Shown: piece by piece, positions 11,330 through 19,797 of the stretch | Position numbering within the stretch: the stretch's first letter is position 1 | Layout of the letters: each line of letters opens with the position of its first letter | Assembly: GCF_030285365.1 (NCBI RefSeq) | Contig: NZ_JASVDS010000002.1 | Location: 1 to 64,000, forward strand | Reading direction: 5' to 3' | Source: Roseateles subflavus | GTDB taxonomy: Bacteria > Pseudomonadota > Gammaproteobacteria > Burkholderiales > Burkholderiaceae_C | DNA length: 64,000 nt | Notes under the pieces: generated by a model | What the model was told of the DNA's origin: nothing | Database searches by the model: none | Seen by the model: the letters and a program-made list of their open reading frames with translations, nothing else | Made by a program: the position numbers and the translations under genes

Positions 11330-11577
11330 CGGATCCTCCCCTCGCCGGGCCAGCCGCCCAGACGTTCGCCATCGAAATGGACGCTGCCGATCGGGTCGCC
11401 CGCGCGGCGGCGGGGGCGGCCCTCGTGCGCCATGGAGGGCGTGGGCTCCTGTGCGGCCGCTTCACGGCGTGCAGGCGGCGCGCTCAGCCATTGCGTCACA
11501 CGGCGCAGGAGGGCGGAGAGATGGTCGGTGGTGCTGCTGACGACGCTGAGGCGCGACGTCTTGATGATCTTTTGCAT
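11326..11577 (-). CDS. Small hypothetical protein (83 aa)
   Basis: An 83-residue basic protein (MQKIIKTSRLSVVSSTTDHL...) with a helical N-terminal third and an Arg/Pro-rich disordered tail. A GGGAG lies eight bases before the ATG. The first 30 residues use ordinary mixed codons and include a predicted amphipathic helix (HLSALLRRVTQWLS). Its stop overlaps the next small ORF by four bases (ATGA). I do not recognise a family. Spacing to the upstream 63-aa gene is 48 bp, so the small genes probably share a transcript with the HDOD gene. Confidence 0.55.
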   Translation of the reverse strand: MQKIIKTSRLSVVSSTTDHLSALLRRVTQWLSAPPARREAAAQEPTPSMAHEGRPRRRAGDPIGSVHFDGERLGGWPGEGRIR

Positions 11578-11625
11578 GGTGGTGCTCCCTCGGGCCTCGC
11601 GCCGGAAGGCGGCGAGGCCTGCGAT

Positions 11626-11817
11626 TCACGGGCTGCGTTCGTCAGGACGCAGACGGCGGACTTCCAGGGCCAGGTCTTGCTTGGCACGCTGGCGCTCGGC
11701 GGCGCGGTCAGCCTGGTGGCGGCCGGCCTGACGCATCAGGGCCGGTGCCACCAGGGGATTGCGCGGCTTTCGTGCCTGCAGCGATAGCTGCGGGCGAGGG
11801 GCGGTGAACTGGGACAT
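11626..11817 (-). CDS. Small basic hypothetical protein (63 aa)
   Basis: A 63-residue protein, MSQFTAPRPQLSLQARKPRN..., rich in Arg and Gln with a charged C-terminal helix (RAAERQRAKQDLALEVRRL). The start is supported by AAGGA eight bases before the ATG. The frame stays open 72 codons further upstream, but that extension has random GC-rich composition and no RBS. It is the first of the small leftward genes leading into the HDOD and methyltransferase pair. No family is recognised, and the basic character could suit nucleic-acid or membrane contact. Confidence 0.55.
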   Translation of the reverse strand: MSQFTAPRPQLSLQARKPRNPLVAPALMRQAGRHQADRAAERQRAKQDLALEVRRLRPDERSP

Positions 11818-12458
11818 ATCACTTTCCTTGGCGCTTCGCGGGCAGTGCGAGGGGCGCAGATGAGAACAGGGCACGGCGGACGGACCATGGCGCGGCCGGG
11901 CCGGCAGCGTGGGCTGCGGCATCGGGCGGGCACGAGGGCCGGCGACGGAACGGAACGGAACGCGGCGGACAGGCGACCGGCGCACGCAATGGGTTCTTGC
12001 GGCACAGGCCTTGCCGACGCACGGCAGGGGCACGGAATCTGCCGCCGGCGTGCAAGGCGCACGCCTGGGACTCAGCGAAGCAGGCGTCGGCCCGGGTTCG
12101 GCGGTGACGCGGCGCTCGTGAGAGCCTGGCTGGCAGGGGCAGAAAGGGTTGTGTGACTCGCCCCGGGCGGCCGGCCACTGCAGGAGCTGGCGATGCCGGA
12201 GGGCAGAGGTTTCATCGCGGTGAACCCGTTCGCGACTTGCTCAAATGATAAACGATTGATTATCTTGCGCAAGTGCTTTTTATCTCTGATGCAAAGCAAG
12301 AACGCCGCTTGTGCGCGTGTCGCATGGTGAGGGCGATGGCCGTGCAGCGACGGAGATGCCCCTGGGCATGGGCCTTGCAAGGCAGAGGGGCGGGCGTCGC
12401 GCAGCGTGGCGCGCGGAGGTCGGGCCCTCGGCGGCCAAGGCGGCCGCCGTGTCCCTGA
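11818..12458. other. 641-bp gap, mostly featureless, with a promoter-like AT-rich patch
   Basis: No convincing gene. Open frames here have random GC-rich composition and lack ribosome binding sites. The only distinctive part is the AT-rich patch 12236-12300, listed separately as a possible promoter for the small-gene/HDOD unit, which would then have a leader of about 400 nt. A 47-codon frame (minus strand, starting near 12213) begins just after the promoter but shows no coding signature. Confidence 0.5.
12245..12272 (-). promoter_or_regulatory. Possible sigma-70 promoter for the small-gene/HDOD unit
   Basis: On the minus strand TTGCGC (12272-12267) and TATCAT (12250-12245) are 16 bp apart inside the only AT-rich patch of the gap. 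The -10 matches at five of six positions; the -35 at only three. The palindrome cttgcgcaag overlaps the -35 and could be an operator. Confidence 0.35.
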
Positions 12459-13043
12459 TTAACGCTTCTTGGGCTTGAGCGGGGCAATGCCCCGCTGCAG
12501 GCGGCGCCAGTCGTCCAGGTCGCTGGGGGCGGGGGCGGCCGGGCTGGCCGCGCCGGGGCGCACGGGCGACGGGGCGCTGCCCCGGCCGGGCGCGGCCTTC
12601 GGGGGCGGCGCTGCGGCGGGGCTCTCCGGCGTCAGCACTTCGCCCAGCAGGTCCAGCAGGCGCGTGCGGGCGCGTTGAGGGTGACGCCGGTAGTAGGTCA
12701 GGACGAGGCCAAGAATGAAGCGCTCGTCATCATCCTTGGGCTCCAGCGGGGCCGCCTCGCCAGCGGGCGTGGCGGCTGCGCCGTGTTCCAGGTCCATCCA
12801 GCCGGTGGGCTTGTGGCACAGCTGCTCGAACTGACGCGCGAGGCGCTCGCCGATCTGGCGGGAGCGGCTCTTGATCTGGCTCCAGTAGCTGGGCTGGATC
12901 TGCAAGCGCTCCGCGAAACGCCGCTCCAGGCCGCGCAAAGCGGCGGCATCGGGGTGCTTGATGGTGGCAGCGACGAACTCTTCAAACAGGATCATCGCGT
13001 TGTCCAGCCGGACCTGTGCGACGTCCCGGGCAGCGGAACACAT
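12459..13043 (-). CDS. HTH-like hypothetical protein
   Basis: A 194-residue protein. Residues about 20-80 (GLERRFAERLQIQPSYWSQI, then KSRSRQIGERLARQFE) look like a Cro/XRE-type helix-turn-helix, followed by CHKPTGWMDLEHG, as seen in phage-repressor-like proteins of Burkholderiales. A second helical block (DERFILGLVLTYYRRHPQRA) precedes a long Ala/Pro-rich linker and a basic tail ending PKKR. The start is uncertain: an ATG at 12998 would remove 15 residues, and neither site has a good RBS. No peptidase or sensor domain is attached, so the target and signal are unknown. Confidence 0.7.
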   Translation of the reverse strand: MCSAARDVAQVRLDNAMILFEEFVAATIKHPDAAALRGLERRFAERLQIQPSYWSQIKSRSRQIGERLARQFEQLCHKPTGWMDLEHGAAATPAGEAAPLEPKDDDERFILGLVLTYYRRHPQRARTRLLDLLGEVLTPESPAAAPPPKAAPGRGSAPSPVRPGAASPAAPAPSDLDDWRRLQRGIAPLKPKKR

Positions 13044-13099
13044 GTCGCCATGATAAAGCCTTGTTCACCAGCGCCGGTGAACGGCGCCCGGCATCCTGG

Positions 13100-15199
13100 C
13101 TATTCCTCCTCGTCCCGCGGCTGGTGGGCGGCCACCAGCTGCGTCTGCAGACTGGGCGGCACGAGCTCGTAATGAGACAGGCTGACGGTGTAGCGCCCCT
13201 GGCCGCTGGTCAGCGCGTTGAGGCGCGTCTGGTAGCTGCTCAGCTCGGCCAGCGGCGCCAGGCCCTGGATGCTGATGCTGCCCGGCACCGGATTGCCCGT
13301 CCCCAGCACCTGGCCGCGGCGCGAGGCGAGGTCGCCCGTGATGTCCCCCATCGTCGCGGCGGGCGCGAGGATCTCGACCTGCACGATGGGCTCCAGCACC
13401 TGCGGCCGCGCCTCCTTCACGGCGGCGATGAGGGCCTTGCGCCCGGCCGTCACGAAGGCGATCTCCTTGGAGTCGACGGCATGGTGCTTGCCGTCGAACA
13501 CCACCACGCGCAGGTCCACCAGCGGGAAGCCGGCGATCACGCCCTGCGCCAGGGCCTGGCGCACGCCCTTCTCGACGGCCGGCATGAACACGCCGGGAAT
13601 CGTGCCGCCTTTGACCTCGTCGCGGAACTCGAAGCCCGCGCCGCGCTCCAGGGGTTCGATGCGCAGCCACACCTCGCCGAACTGCCCCGCGCCGCCGCTC
13701 TGCTTCTTGTGGCGGTGGTGGCCCTCGGACAGCGTCGAGATGGTCTCGCGATAGGCCACCCGCGGCGGCTGCGTCACGACCTCGCCCTTGTAGGTCTCGC
13801 GCAGGCGCTCCAGCAGCACGCGCAGGTGCAGCTCGCCAAGGCCGTAGACCAGCGTCTCGTTCGTCTGCGCCGCATGGTCCAGGCGCAGGCACGGGTCTTC
13901 GTCGACCAGGCGCTTCAGCTGGTCCCACAGGCGCTGCTCGTCGCCATGGCGGGCGGGGCTGATGGCCAGGCCGTGCACCGGCTCCGGGAAGGGCAGCGGC
14001 GCGAGGTGCAGATGCTCGTCCTCCTGCGCGTCGTGCAGGACGGCGTCGTAGTGCAGCTCGTCCAGCTTGGCGAGGGCACAGATATCGCCCGGCAGCGCGT
14101 GCTCGACCTCCACGTGCTCCTTGCCGCGCAGCATGAAGAGGTGGCTTACACGCACGGGCTTGCGCGCATGGCCCACGTAGAGCTGCGCGTTGCGCCGCAG
14201 CGTGCCCTGGTGCACACGCAGCAGCGCCAGCTTGCCGAGGTAGGGGTCGGCCTGGATCTTGAAGATGTGGGCCAGCACGTGGCGATCGGCGTCGGGCAGC
14301 GGCTGCAGCGGCCGGGCGTCCGGTCCCTCGCCTTCGAGGAACTGCGGGGGATTGGCCTCGCCCGGGTGGGGCAGCAGCCGGGCGATGGCCTCCAGCAGCT
14401 CGGGCACGCCGACGCCGGACTTCGCCGCCGTGAAGCACACGGGGATGAGGTGCCCCTCGCGCAGGGCCTGCTCCAGCGGCGCGTGCAGGTCGGTGGCCGG
14501 GACATCGCCCTCGTTCAGGTAGCGGTCCACAAACTCGCCGTCCACCTCCACCACCTGCTCCACGAGCGCGCGGTGCGCCTCTGCCACGGCGCCGAAGTCG
14601 CTGTCGCCCTCCCGCTGGAAGAAGCAGTCCGACACCCGCGTGCCACCGCCGGCCGGCAGGTTCAGCGGCAGGCACTCGCGGCCCAGCCGCTCCTGCAGCA
14701 GCGCCAGCAGCCCGGGCAGGTCGACCTCGGGGGCGTCGATCTTGTTGATGACGATGAGGCGCGTGCGCTGCCGTTGCGCGGCCACCTCCATCAAGCGCGT
14801 GGCCATCAGCTCCAGCCCCGCCTGCGCGTTGATCACGAGCACGGCGCTTTCGACGGCCTCCAGCGCGGGAAGGGCCTGCCCGATGAAGTCGGGGGCGCCG
14901 GGCGTGTCGAGCACATGCAGGCGCAGGCCCTGCCAGTCCAGGTGCACGGCGCTGGTCTGCAGCGAGTGCTGCATGCGGCGCTCCAGCGGCTCGTGGTCGC
15001 TGACGGTGTTGCCCTTCTCGACGGACCCCGCCTGCTTGATGACTCCCGCCTGCAGCAGCAGGGCCTCGCACAGCGTGGTCTTGCCGCTGCCTGCGGGGCC
15101 GACCAGGGCCAGGGTGCGCAGGCGCTGCAGACGGGAATCCTGCGCGCTGCCGGACAAGCCGGAGGCAGCGCCTCCTGCGGGTGAAGGGCTGGAGGCCAT
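13100..15199 (-). CDS. Elongation factor G-like GTPase
   Basis: A 699-residue protein with the five-domain EF-G layout. G1 is GPAGSGKT (34-41), G3 DTPGAPDF (98-105) and G4 NKID (152-155). The C-terminal half contains the domain III-V region, including GQFGEVWLRIEP and the final TSGQGRYTVSLSHYE. In translational EF-G the G3 motif is DTPGHVDF, whose His drives GTP hydrolysis; here that position is Ala102. This resembles the EF-G-like/FusA2 group found outside ribosomal operons, whose role is unsettled. The start at 15199 has AAGGAG six bases upstream; a 29-codon longer frame was rejected. Confidence 0.85.
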   Translation of the reverse strand: MASSPSPAGGAASGLSGSAQDSRLQRLRTLALVGPAGSGKTTLCEALLLQAGVIKQAGSVEKGNTVSDHEPLERRMQHSLQTSAVHLDWQGLRLHVLDTPGAPDFIGQALPALEAVESAVLVINAQAGLELMATRLMEVAAQRQRTRLIVINKIDAPEVDLPGLLALLQERLGRECLPLNLPAGGGTRVSDCFFQREGDSDFGAVAEAHRALVEQVVEVDGEFVDRYLNEGDVPATDLHAPLEQALREGHLIPVCFTAAKSGVGVPELLEAIARLLPHPGEANPPQFLEGEGPDARPLQPLPDADRHVLAHIFKIQADPYLGKLALLRVHQGTLRRNAQLYVGHARKPVRVSHLFMLRGKEHVEVEHALPGDICALAKLDELHYDAVLHDAQEDEHLHLAPLPFPEPVHGLAISPARHGDEQRLWDQLKRLVDEDPCLRLDHAAQTNETLVYGLGELHLRVLLERLRETYKGEVVTQPPRVAYRETISTLSEGHHRHKKQSGGAGQFGEVWLRIEPLERGAGFEFRDEVKGGTIPGVFMPAVEKGVRQALAQGVIAGFPLVDLRVVVFDGKHHAVDSKEIAFVTAGRKALIAAVKEARPQVLEPIVQVEILAPAATMGDITGDLASRRGQVLGTGNPVPGSISIQGLAPLAELSSYQTRLNALTSGQGRYTVSLSHYELVPPSLQTQLVAAHQPRDEEE

Positions 15200-15301
15200 G
15201 GCGTGCTCCTTGAGGTCGGGACCGATGCACAAATGCCGTGGCAGGAGCCTAGGGCAAGGCATGGCCCCGCACAAGGGGGCGGGCACAAGGTCCGTGCGGC
15301 C

Positions 15302-16600
15302 TCAGGCGTAGCGCCAGTGGCCGTCCTGCATCTGCTCCTGCGTGGCGGCCGTGAAGGCGTAGTCCAGCGCCGGGCGGCGGCCGTCCACGATGTCAGCGAT
15401 CGCGGCGCCCGAGCCGCAGGCATGCGTCCAGCCCAGCGTGCCGTGCCCCGTGTTCAGGTAGACGTTGGGCACGTGGCTCGCGCCGATGTAGGGCAGATTG
15501 GACGGCGTGGCCGGGCGCAGGCCGGTCCAGTACTGCGCGCCGCGGCCGTCCGTCATGGCGGGGAAGAGCTCGCGCGTGCGGCGCACGATGGCCTCGCAGC
15601 GCGTGAGGTTCAGCTCGGTGCTGTAGCCGTTGAGCTCGGCGGTGCCGGCGATGCGCAGGCGATCGCCCAGACGCGAGAAGACCAGCTTGTACTCGTCGTC
15701 CGTGAGCGAGACCTGGTAGCTGTGCTCGGGCGAGATCACCGGCAATGTCACCGAGTAGCCCTTGGCCGGATAGATGTTCAGGTGGATGCCCAGCTCGCGC
15801 GCCAGGCCGCGGCTGAAGCTGCCCATGCACAGCACGAAGCGGTCGGCGGACAGGCGCTGCACGACGCCGGCCGCATCGGCGCAGATCACGCGGCTGATGC
15901 CGGCTTCGCGGCTGCCTTCGAGGCCGAGGATGCGTGTGTCGTAGGCGAAGCGCACGCCCGCCTCGAGGCACTTCGCTGCGAGGGCCTGCGTGAACCGGTG
16001 CGCGTCGCCGGACTCGTCGCTGGGCGTCATCGAGCCGCCGACGATCTGCTGGCGGCACTGCGCGAGCGCAGGCTCGATGGCCACGCACTCGTCGGGCGTC
16101 TTCATGTCCAGCTCGCATCCCTGCTCACGCATGATGCGGGCCGGCTCCTGGGCGGCGGCGTACTCGGCCTCACTCGTGTAGAAGTGCAGGATGCCCTGCG
16201 TGCGCTGGTCGTACTGCAGGCCCAGCTGCTGGCGCAGCTCGCGCAGCTGATCGCGGCTGTAGAGGCCCAGCTGGACGATGTTGCGGATGTTGTGCGCCGT
16301 GCGGCCCGGCGTGCATTCCCGCAGGAACTGCAGACCCCAGCGCCACTGCGCCCAGTCGGCGCGCAGGCGGAACAGCAGGGGCGCGTCCTCCTTCATCAGC
16401 CATTTGAGGACCTTCAGCGGGGCGCCCGGGTTCGCCCAGGGCTCGGCATGGGAGACGGAGATCTGCCCGCCGTTGGCGAAGCTGGTCTCCAGGCCCGCGG
16501 CGGGCTGGCGGTCGATGACGGTGACTTCATGGCCGGCGCGGCGCAGAAACCAGGCGGTGGTGATGCCGGTGACGCCGGCGCCCAGGACGATGACATGCAT
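15302..16600 (-). CDS. dadA: D-amino acid dehydrogenase small subunit
   Basis: FAD-dependent D-amino acid dehydrogenase (432 residues) that deaminates D-alanine and other D-amino acids to 2-oxo acids, passing electrons to the respiratory chain at the inner membrane. The dinucleotide motif GAGVTG (7-12), the DadA-specific TSFANGGQISVSHAEPWANP region and the C-terminal GHGTLGWTHACGSG FAD motif are intact. The length equals the family norm. Its leader contains a glycine riboswitch about 100 bases before the start, so expression is probably tuned by glycine. The alanine racemase dadX is not adjacent. Confidence 0.95.
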   Translation of the reverse strand: MHVIVLGAGVTGITTAWFLRRAGHEVTVIDRQPAAGLETSFANGGQISVSHAEPWANPGAPLKVLKWLMKEDAPLLFRLRADWAQWRWGLQFLRECTPGRTAHNIRNIVQLGLYSRDQLRELRQQLGLQYDQRTQGILHFYTSEAEYAAAQEPARIMREQGCELDMKTPDECVAIEPALAQCRQQIVGGSMTPSDESGDAHRFTQALAAKCLEAGVRFAYDTRILGLEGSREAGISRVICADAAGVVQRLSADRFVLCMGSFSRGLARELGIHLNIYPAKGYSVTLPVISPEHSYQVSLTDDEYKLVFSRLGDRLRIAGTAELNGYSTELNLTRCEAIVRRTRELFPAMTDGRGAQYWTGLRPATPSNLPYIGASHVPNVYLNTGHGTLGWTHACGSGAAIADIVDGRRPALDYAFTAATQEQMQDGHWRYA

Positions 16601-16697
16601 GCGGAACTCTCGATGGTCAGAGGGTTGAACGCGCAGGCGTGCATGACTCGGGCAGGGGAAGTGCCAAAGAGAGCGTGCGCCTGTGCGCGCCGCTCCC

Positions 16698-16796
16698 GCT
16701 GTCCTCGGTACCTGAGAGATTCAGCCGCATCACGACGGGTGCGGCCTTGCTCCTTCGGCGGAGTCCGGGCGGTGGGCCCTGGACTCACTCTCCAGC
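16698..16796 (-). promoter_or_regulatory. Glycine riboswitch upstream of dadA
   Basis: On the minus strand the aptamer core reads GCTGGAGAGTGAGTCC, then CGCCGAAGGAGCAA, then AATCTCTCAGGTACCGAGGACAG. These are the hallmark segments of gcvT-type glycine aptamers. The P1 pairing GGAGAG/CTCTC is intact. A second full aptamer is not seen, so it is a singlet with possible partial pairing in the following GC-rich stretch before the dadA start. Its placement shows dadA responds to glycine. Confidence 0.9.
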
Positions 16797-17050
16797 ATTC
16801 GGCTTGGTCATGGATCCAGTACGGGGCCTGAGCGAGTATGGGAGCTTGCGCCTTCGGCGGCCGATGCGCAGCGGGTTTCCCTGCGGCCGGCACTCTCCTG
16901 AATCCGGAACGCAGTGTACGTGCCTCCCGGCCGCCGCCGCAAGCGGGGCGCTGCCCATGCCCTTGTGCATGGCGGGCAAGCCCGCTGGCGACGCTCCCCG
17001 GAGCCACCGAAGATGCAGGGCACACGAAGCCCATCCCCCAGGAGATGCCC

Positions 17051-17965
17051 ATGCGCCGCCCCTCGCCGCCCCGCTGCCGTCCCGCTGCCTGGATGGCAGC
17101 GCTCCTCCTGACGCTGGGGGCCTCGACCATGGCTGCCTGCCCGTCGGAACGGGCGGGGTCGCCACCGGACGCCGCGACGCTGCGGGCCTGGGCCGCCGAT
17201 GCCACCGTGCCGTCGTCGCGCTTCGAGCAACTCGCCCCTGAGCTGGCGGACTGCCTGGCGTCTCCGGATCCGCAGTGGCGAGATGCGATGGGCTTCGAGG
17301 TGCTGTCCGCGTGGATGCGGGCGGGGCGCCTGCCGCCGGTCACGCTGCGGCGCCTGCGCGACCGCTGGCTGGCCGTGCTGCAGGGACCGGACGATGCCGA
17401 GGGCTTCCACGCCCCCTTTGCCGCCCTGGCGTTGTCGGAGGTGGCCCGTGTCGACCGCGTTCAGCCCTTCCTGAGCGACGAGGAGCGGCAGGCGCTGCGT
17501 GAGGCGGGCATCGCCTGGCTGGTCCGGTGGCGTGACTATCGCGCCCATGACGACGTGCAGGGCTGGCGGCACGGCGTGGCCCACGGGGCGGATCTGCTGA
17601 TGCAGCTGTCGATCGCCCCGACCCTCCCCGCTGACGGGGCGGCGCGCGTCCTGGAGGCCCTGGGCAGCCAGGTCCTGGCGCACGGGCAGGTGGCCTACCT
17701 GCACGGCGAAGGCGAGCGCCTGGCGCGGGCCGCGCGCTTCGCCCTGCTGCGCAGCGGCTGGCGTGCCGCGCAGGTCCAGGGCTGGCTGGACGGCCTCCTC
17801 GCGCCCACGGCGGGCACGGGTCTGGACGAGCACCGGCTGCGCCTGCTCCACAACGCCCGGCAGTTCCTCTGGCCGCTGTACGTGATGCTGCAGGAGCAGC
17901 CCGATGCAGGACTGCGCGAACGCAGCCTGGGCGCCGTGCGGCAGGCGCTGGCCCGCCTCGATTGA
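17051..17965 (+). CDS. DUF2785-domain exported protein
   Basis: A 304-residue protein with an N-terminal hydrophobic signal (AAWMAALLLTLGASTMAAC) ending in a cysteine that could be a lipobox, so it is probably exported or a lipoprotein. The helical body carries the segment GWRHGVAHGADLLMQLSIAP near 175-195, typical of DUF2785. The ATG at 17051 was chosen because AGGAG lies six bases upstream; an ATG two codons earlier sits too close. The much longer upstream frame runs through the divergent dadA leader and is rejected. Function is unknown; family members lack catalytic motifs. Confidence 0.8.
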   Translation: MRRPSPPRCRPAAWMAALLLTLGASTMAACPSERAGSPPDAATLRAWAADATVPSSRFEQLAPELADCLASPDPQWRDAMGFEVLSAWMRAGRLPPVTLRRLRDRWLAVLQGPDDAEGFHAPFAALALSEVARVDRVQPFLSDEERQALREAGIAWLVRWRDYRAHDDVQGWRHGVAHGADLLMQLSIAPTLPADGAARVLEALGSQVLAHGQVAYLHGEGERLARAARFALLRSGWRAAQVQGWLDGLLAPTAGTGLDEHRLRLLHNARQFLWPLYVMLQEQPDAGLRERSLGAVRQALARLD

Positions 17966-18040
17966 CGCGGGCCACAGCTGCTTACAGCCCTGCGGCGAGG
18001 GGCGCCGTAGACTGGGCCGTCCTGGAGCAGGAGAGCGCCC

Positions 18041-19204
18041 ATGAGTGCCTGGCAGCCCACGTCCGTCGTCCTGATGGCTGCCGTCCTCGCCGCCTGTGGT
18101 GGCGGGGGCGGCGATTCGAATGCGAGTCCCGCACCGACACCAACACCAACGCCAACGCCAACGCCCCAGCTCACGACCCTGCGCGCGGACCTGGGCAGCC
18201 CCTGGTCGCTCGCGGTGCTGCCGGACGGCCGCCTGCTCGTGACTCAGCGCAGCGGCGGCCTGCTGCGGCTGAGCGCCGACGGGCGGCAGATGGAGCCGAT
18301 CTTCGGTCTGCCGGCCGTCGATGCCGCCGGGCAGGGCGGGCTGCTCGACATCGCCCTGGATCCGGACTTCAGCCAGAACGGTTTCCTCTATCTCAGCTTC
18401 AGCGAGCCTGGCACGGGCAGCGAGTCTGGCCGCAGCGGCACGGCCGTCTTCAAGGCGAGGTTGCAGGGCGCGGCGCTGGTCGAGGGGCAGGTCATCTTTC
18501 GCCAGACACCGAAAGTCAGCGGCGCCGGCCACTACGGATCGCGCCTCGTCTTCTCGCGCGACAAGACCCTGTTCGTGACGCTGGGTGAGCGCCAGCAGGG
18601 CAGTCCGGCGCAGGACCTGGGCAAGACGCTGGGCAAGGTCGTGCGCATCGCCCGCGACGGCAGCATGCCCCCCGACAACCCGGCCCTGGGCCCCGGCGCT
18701 GCGCCGGGGATCTACTCGCTGGGCCACCGCAATCCCCAGGGCGCGGCCTTGCATCCCCAGACCGGCGAGCTGTGGGTCAGCGAGCACGGACCGCAGGGGG
18801 GCGACGAGATCAACCGCATCGTGCCGGGCGGCAACTACGGTTGGCCCGTGCGCAGCTACGGCTGCAACTACGGCGACCCGGTGGGCGATGCCTGCCGCAT
18901 CGGCGGCGGCACGCATGCGCCGGCGTATCTCGAGCCGCTGACCTACTGGGTGCCGATCTCCGTGGCGCCGGCCGGCCTGCTGTTCTACACCGGCGCCATG
19001 TTCCCCGAGTGGCAGGGCCAGCTCTTCTCGGGCAGCTTGGCGGGGCAGGCGCTGTGGCGGCTGCGGCTGTCCGGCACGACGGTGCTGGAGCGGACGGCCC
19101 TGTACGGCAACCTCGGTGAGCGCTTCCGCGATGTGCGGCAGGCCCCCGACGGCGCCCTGCTGCTGCTCACCGACAGCGGCAAATTGCTGCGCCTCTACCG
19201 CTGA
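18041..19204 (+). CDS. PQQ-dependent aldose sugar dehydrogenase-like lipoprotein
   Basis: A 387-residue six-bladed beta-propeller of the soluble aldose dehydrogenase (YliI/Gdh-B) family. A lipobox (VLAAC, Cys19) is followed by a short Gly run and a PT-repeat linker (residues 30-43), so it should be a periplasm-facing lipoprotein. Family motifs include GGLLDIALDPDF, the catalytic-type histidine in GAGHYGSRLVF, YSLGHRNPQG, and SEHGPQGGDEIN, which carries metal and PQQ contacts. It oxidises aldoses with PQQ if the host makes or takes up the cofactor. The upstream DUF2785 gene is 75 bp away in the same direction. Confidence 0.88.
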   Translation: MSAWQPTSVVLMAAVLAACGGGGGDSNASPAPTPTPTPTPTPQLTTLRADLGSPWSLAVLPDGRLLVTQRSGGLLRLSADGRQMEPIFGLPAVDAAGQGGLLDIALDPDFSQNGFLYLSFSEPGTGSESGRSGTAVFKARLQGAALVEGQVIFRQTPKVSGAGHYGSRLVFSRDKTLFVTLGERQQGSPAQDLGKTLGKVVRIARDGSMPPDNPALGPGAAPGIYSLGHRNPQGAALHPQTGELWVSEHGPQGGDEINRIVPGGNYGWPVRSYGCNYGDPVGDACRIGGGTHAPAYLEPLTYWVPISVAPAGLLFYTGAMFPEWQGQLFSGSLAGQALWRLRLSGTTVLERTALYGNLGERFRDVRQAPDGALLLLTDSGKLLRLYR

Positions 19205-19218
19205 AGGGTGCGCCTGCG

Positions 19219-19775
19219 TCAGGGTGACGTGAGCTGGAACAACGCCGTGCTGTCGTAGAGCGCCTGTACCGATCGCGTCAGCCCGACAGCGGCAGCGGAC
19301 GCCTCGACGAGCGAGGCGCTCGGCGATGTCGTCGGGCCCAGCCGCGGGATGGCCTGGCCGCTCTCGCCGAAGGTGGTCGCCTGCGCGCGCGTGGCGCCGG
19401 AGATTCCGGAGGCGATCTGCGTCACGCGCTGCGCCCCTCGCGGGCCCCGCCCGTCGCCGCCACCGGCCGTCCACCGGCCGCCACGCGCTCCGCGGACGCA
19501 CGGCTCCATGCCTTGACCTCGCGTCCCTCGCTGGCCATCACGGCAAAGCCGCGGCCCGGCTCAATGCCCCGTGCGGCCATCACGGCGGCGTTCAGCGTCA
19601 GGAGGTGGGAATGGAGGGCCATGCCGTCGAACACGCCGGCGATGGCGCCGACCCGTGCCGAGCGGCCCGCGGGATCTCGCCCAGCGTCGCCGCCTCGCGC
19701 GCCAGCGTGCCGCCGCGTTCGGCCACGTGCGCCGCGGACGGCGCCAGACCGTCCGCCCGGGGCGGCGCGCCGATT
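19219..19775 (-). pseudogene. Decayed methyl-accepting chemotaxis protein fragment
   Basis: Minus-strand remnants of a chemoreceptor signalling domain in different frames. One frame reads HVAERGGTLAREAATLGEI. The next reads VGAIAGVFDGMALHSHLLTL and NAAVMAARGIEPGRGFAVMA, which matches [20 protein letters not shown] and [15 protein letters not shown] of the intact receptors in this window. A third, from 19509 to 19219, reads IASGISGATRAQATTFGESG and ends ALFQL plus stop. At least two frameshifts and a missing block of 35-40 residues separate them. The N-terminal sensor half is absent. This is a dead gene. Confidence 0.75.
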
Positions 19776-19797
19776 CAGGCGAGGGGCAGGGCGGGCG

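Noticed and set aside
11819-12178. Minus-strand ORFs in the 11818-12458 gap
   Set aside because: They have no RBS, random Arg/Pro/Ala composition and no motif. They also conflict with the promoter-like patch.
13016-15184. 722-residue plus-strand ORF and a second minus-strand frame (13065-15230) opposite or overlapping the EF-G-like gene
   Set aside because: Only the 13100-15199 minus frame has GTPase motifs. The other two are shadow frames.
16808-19501. 897-residue minus-strand ORF across the DUF2785 and sugar dehydrogenase genes
   Set aside because: It is antisense to two well-supported genes, has no domain, and shows the Arg/Ala/Gln-rich composition of shadow frames.
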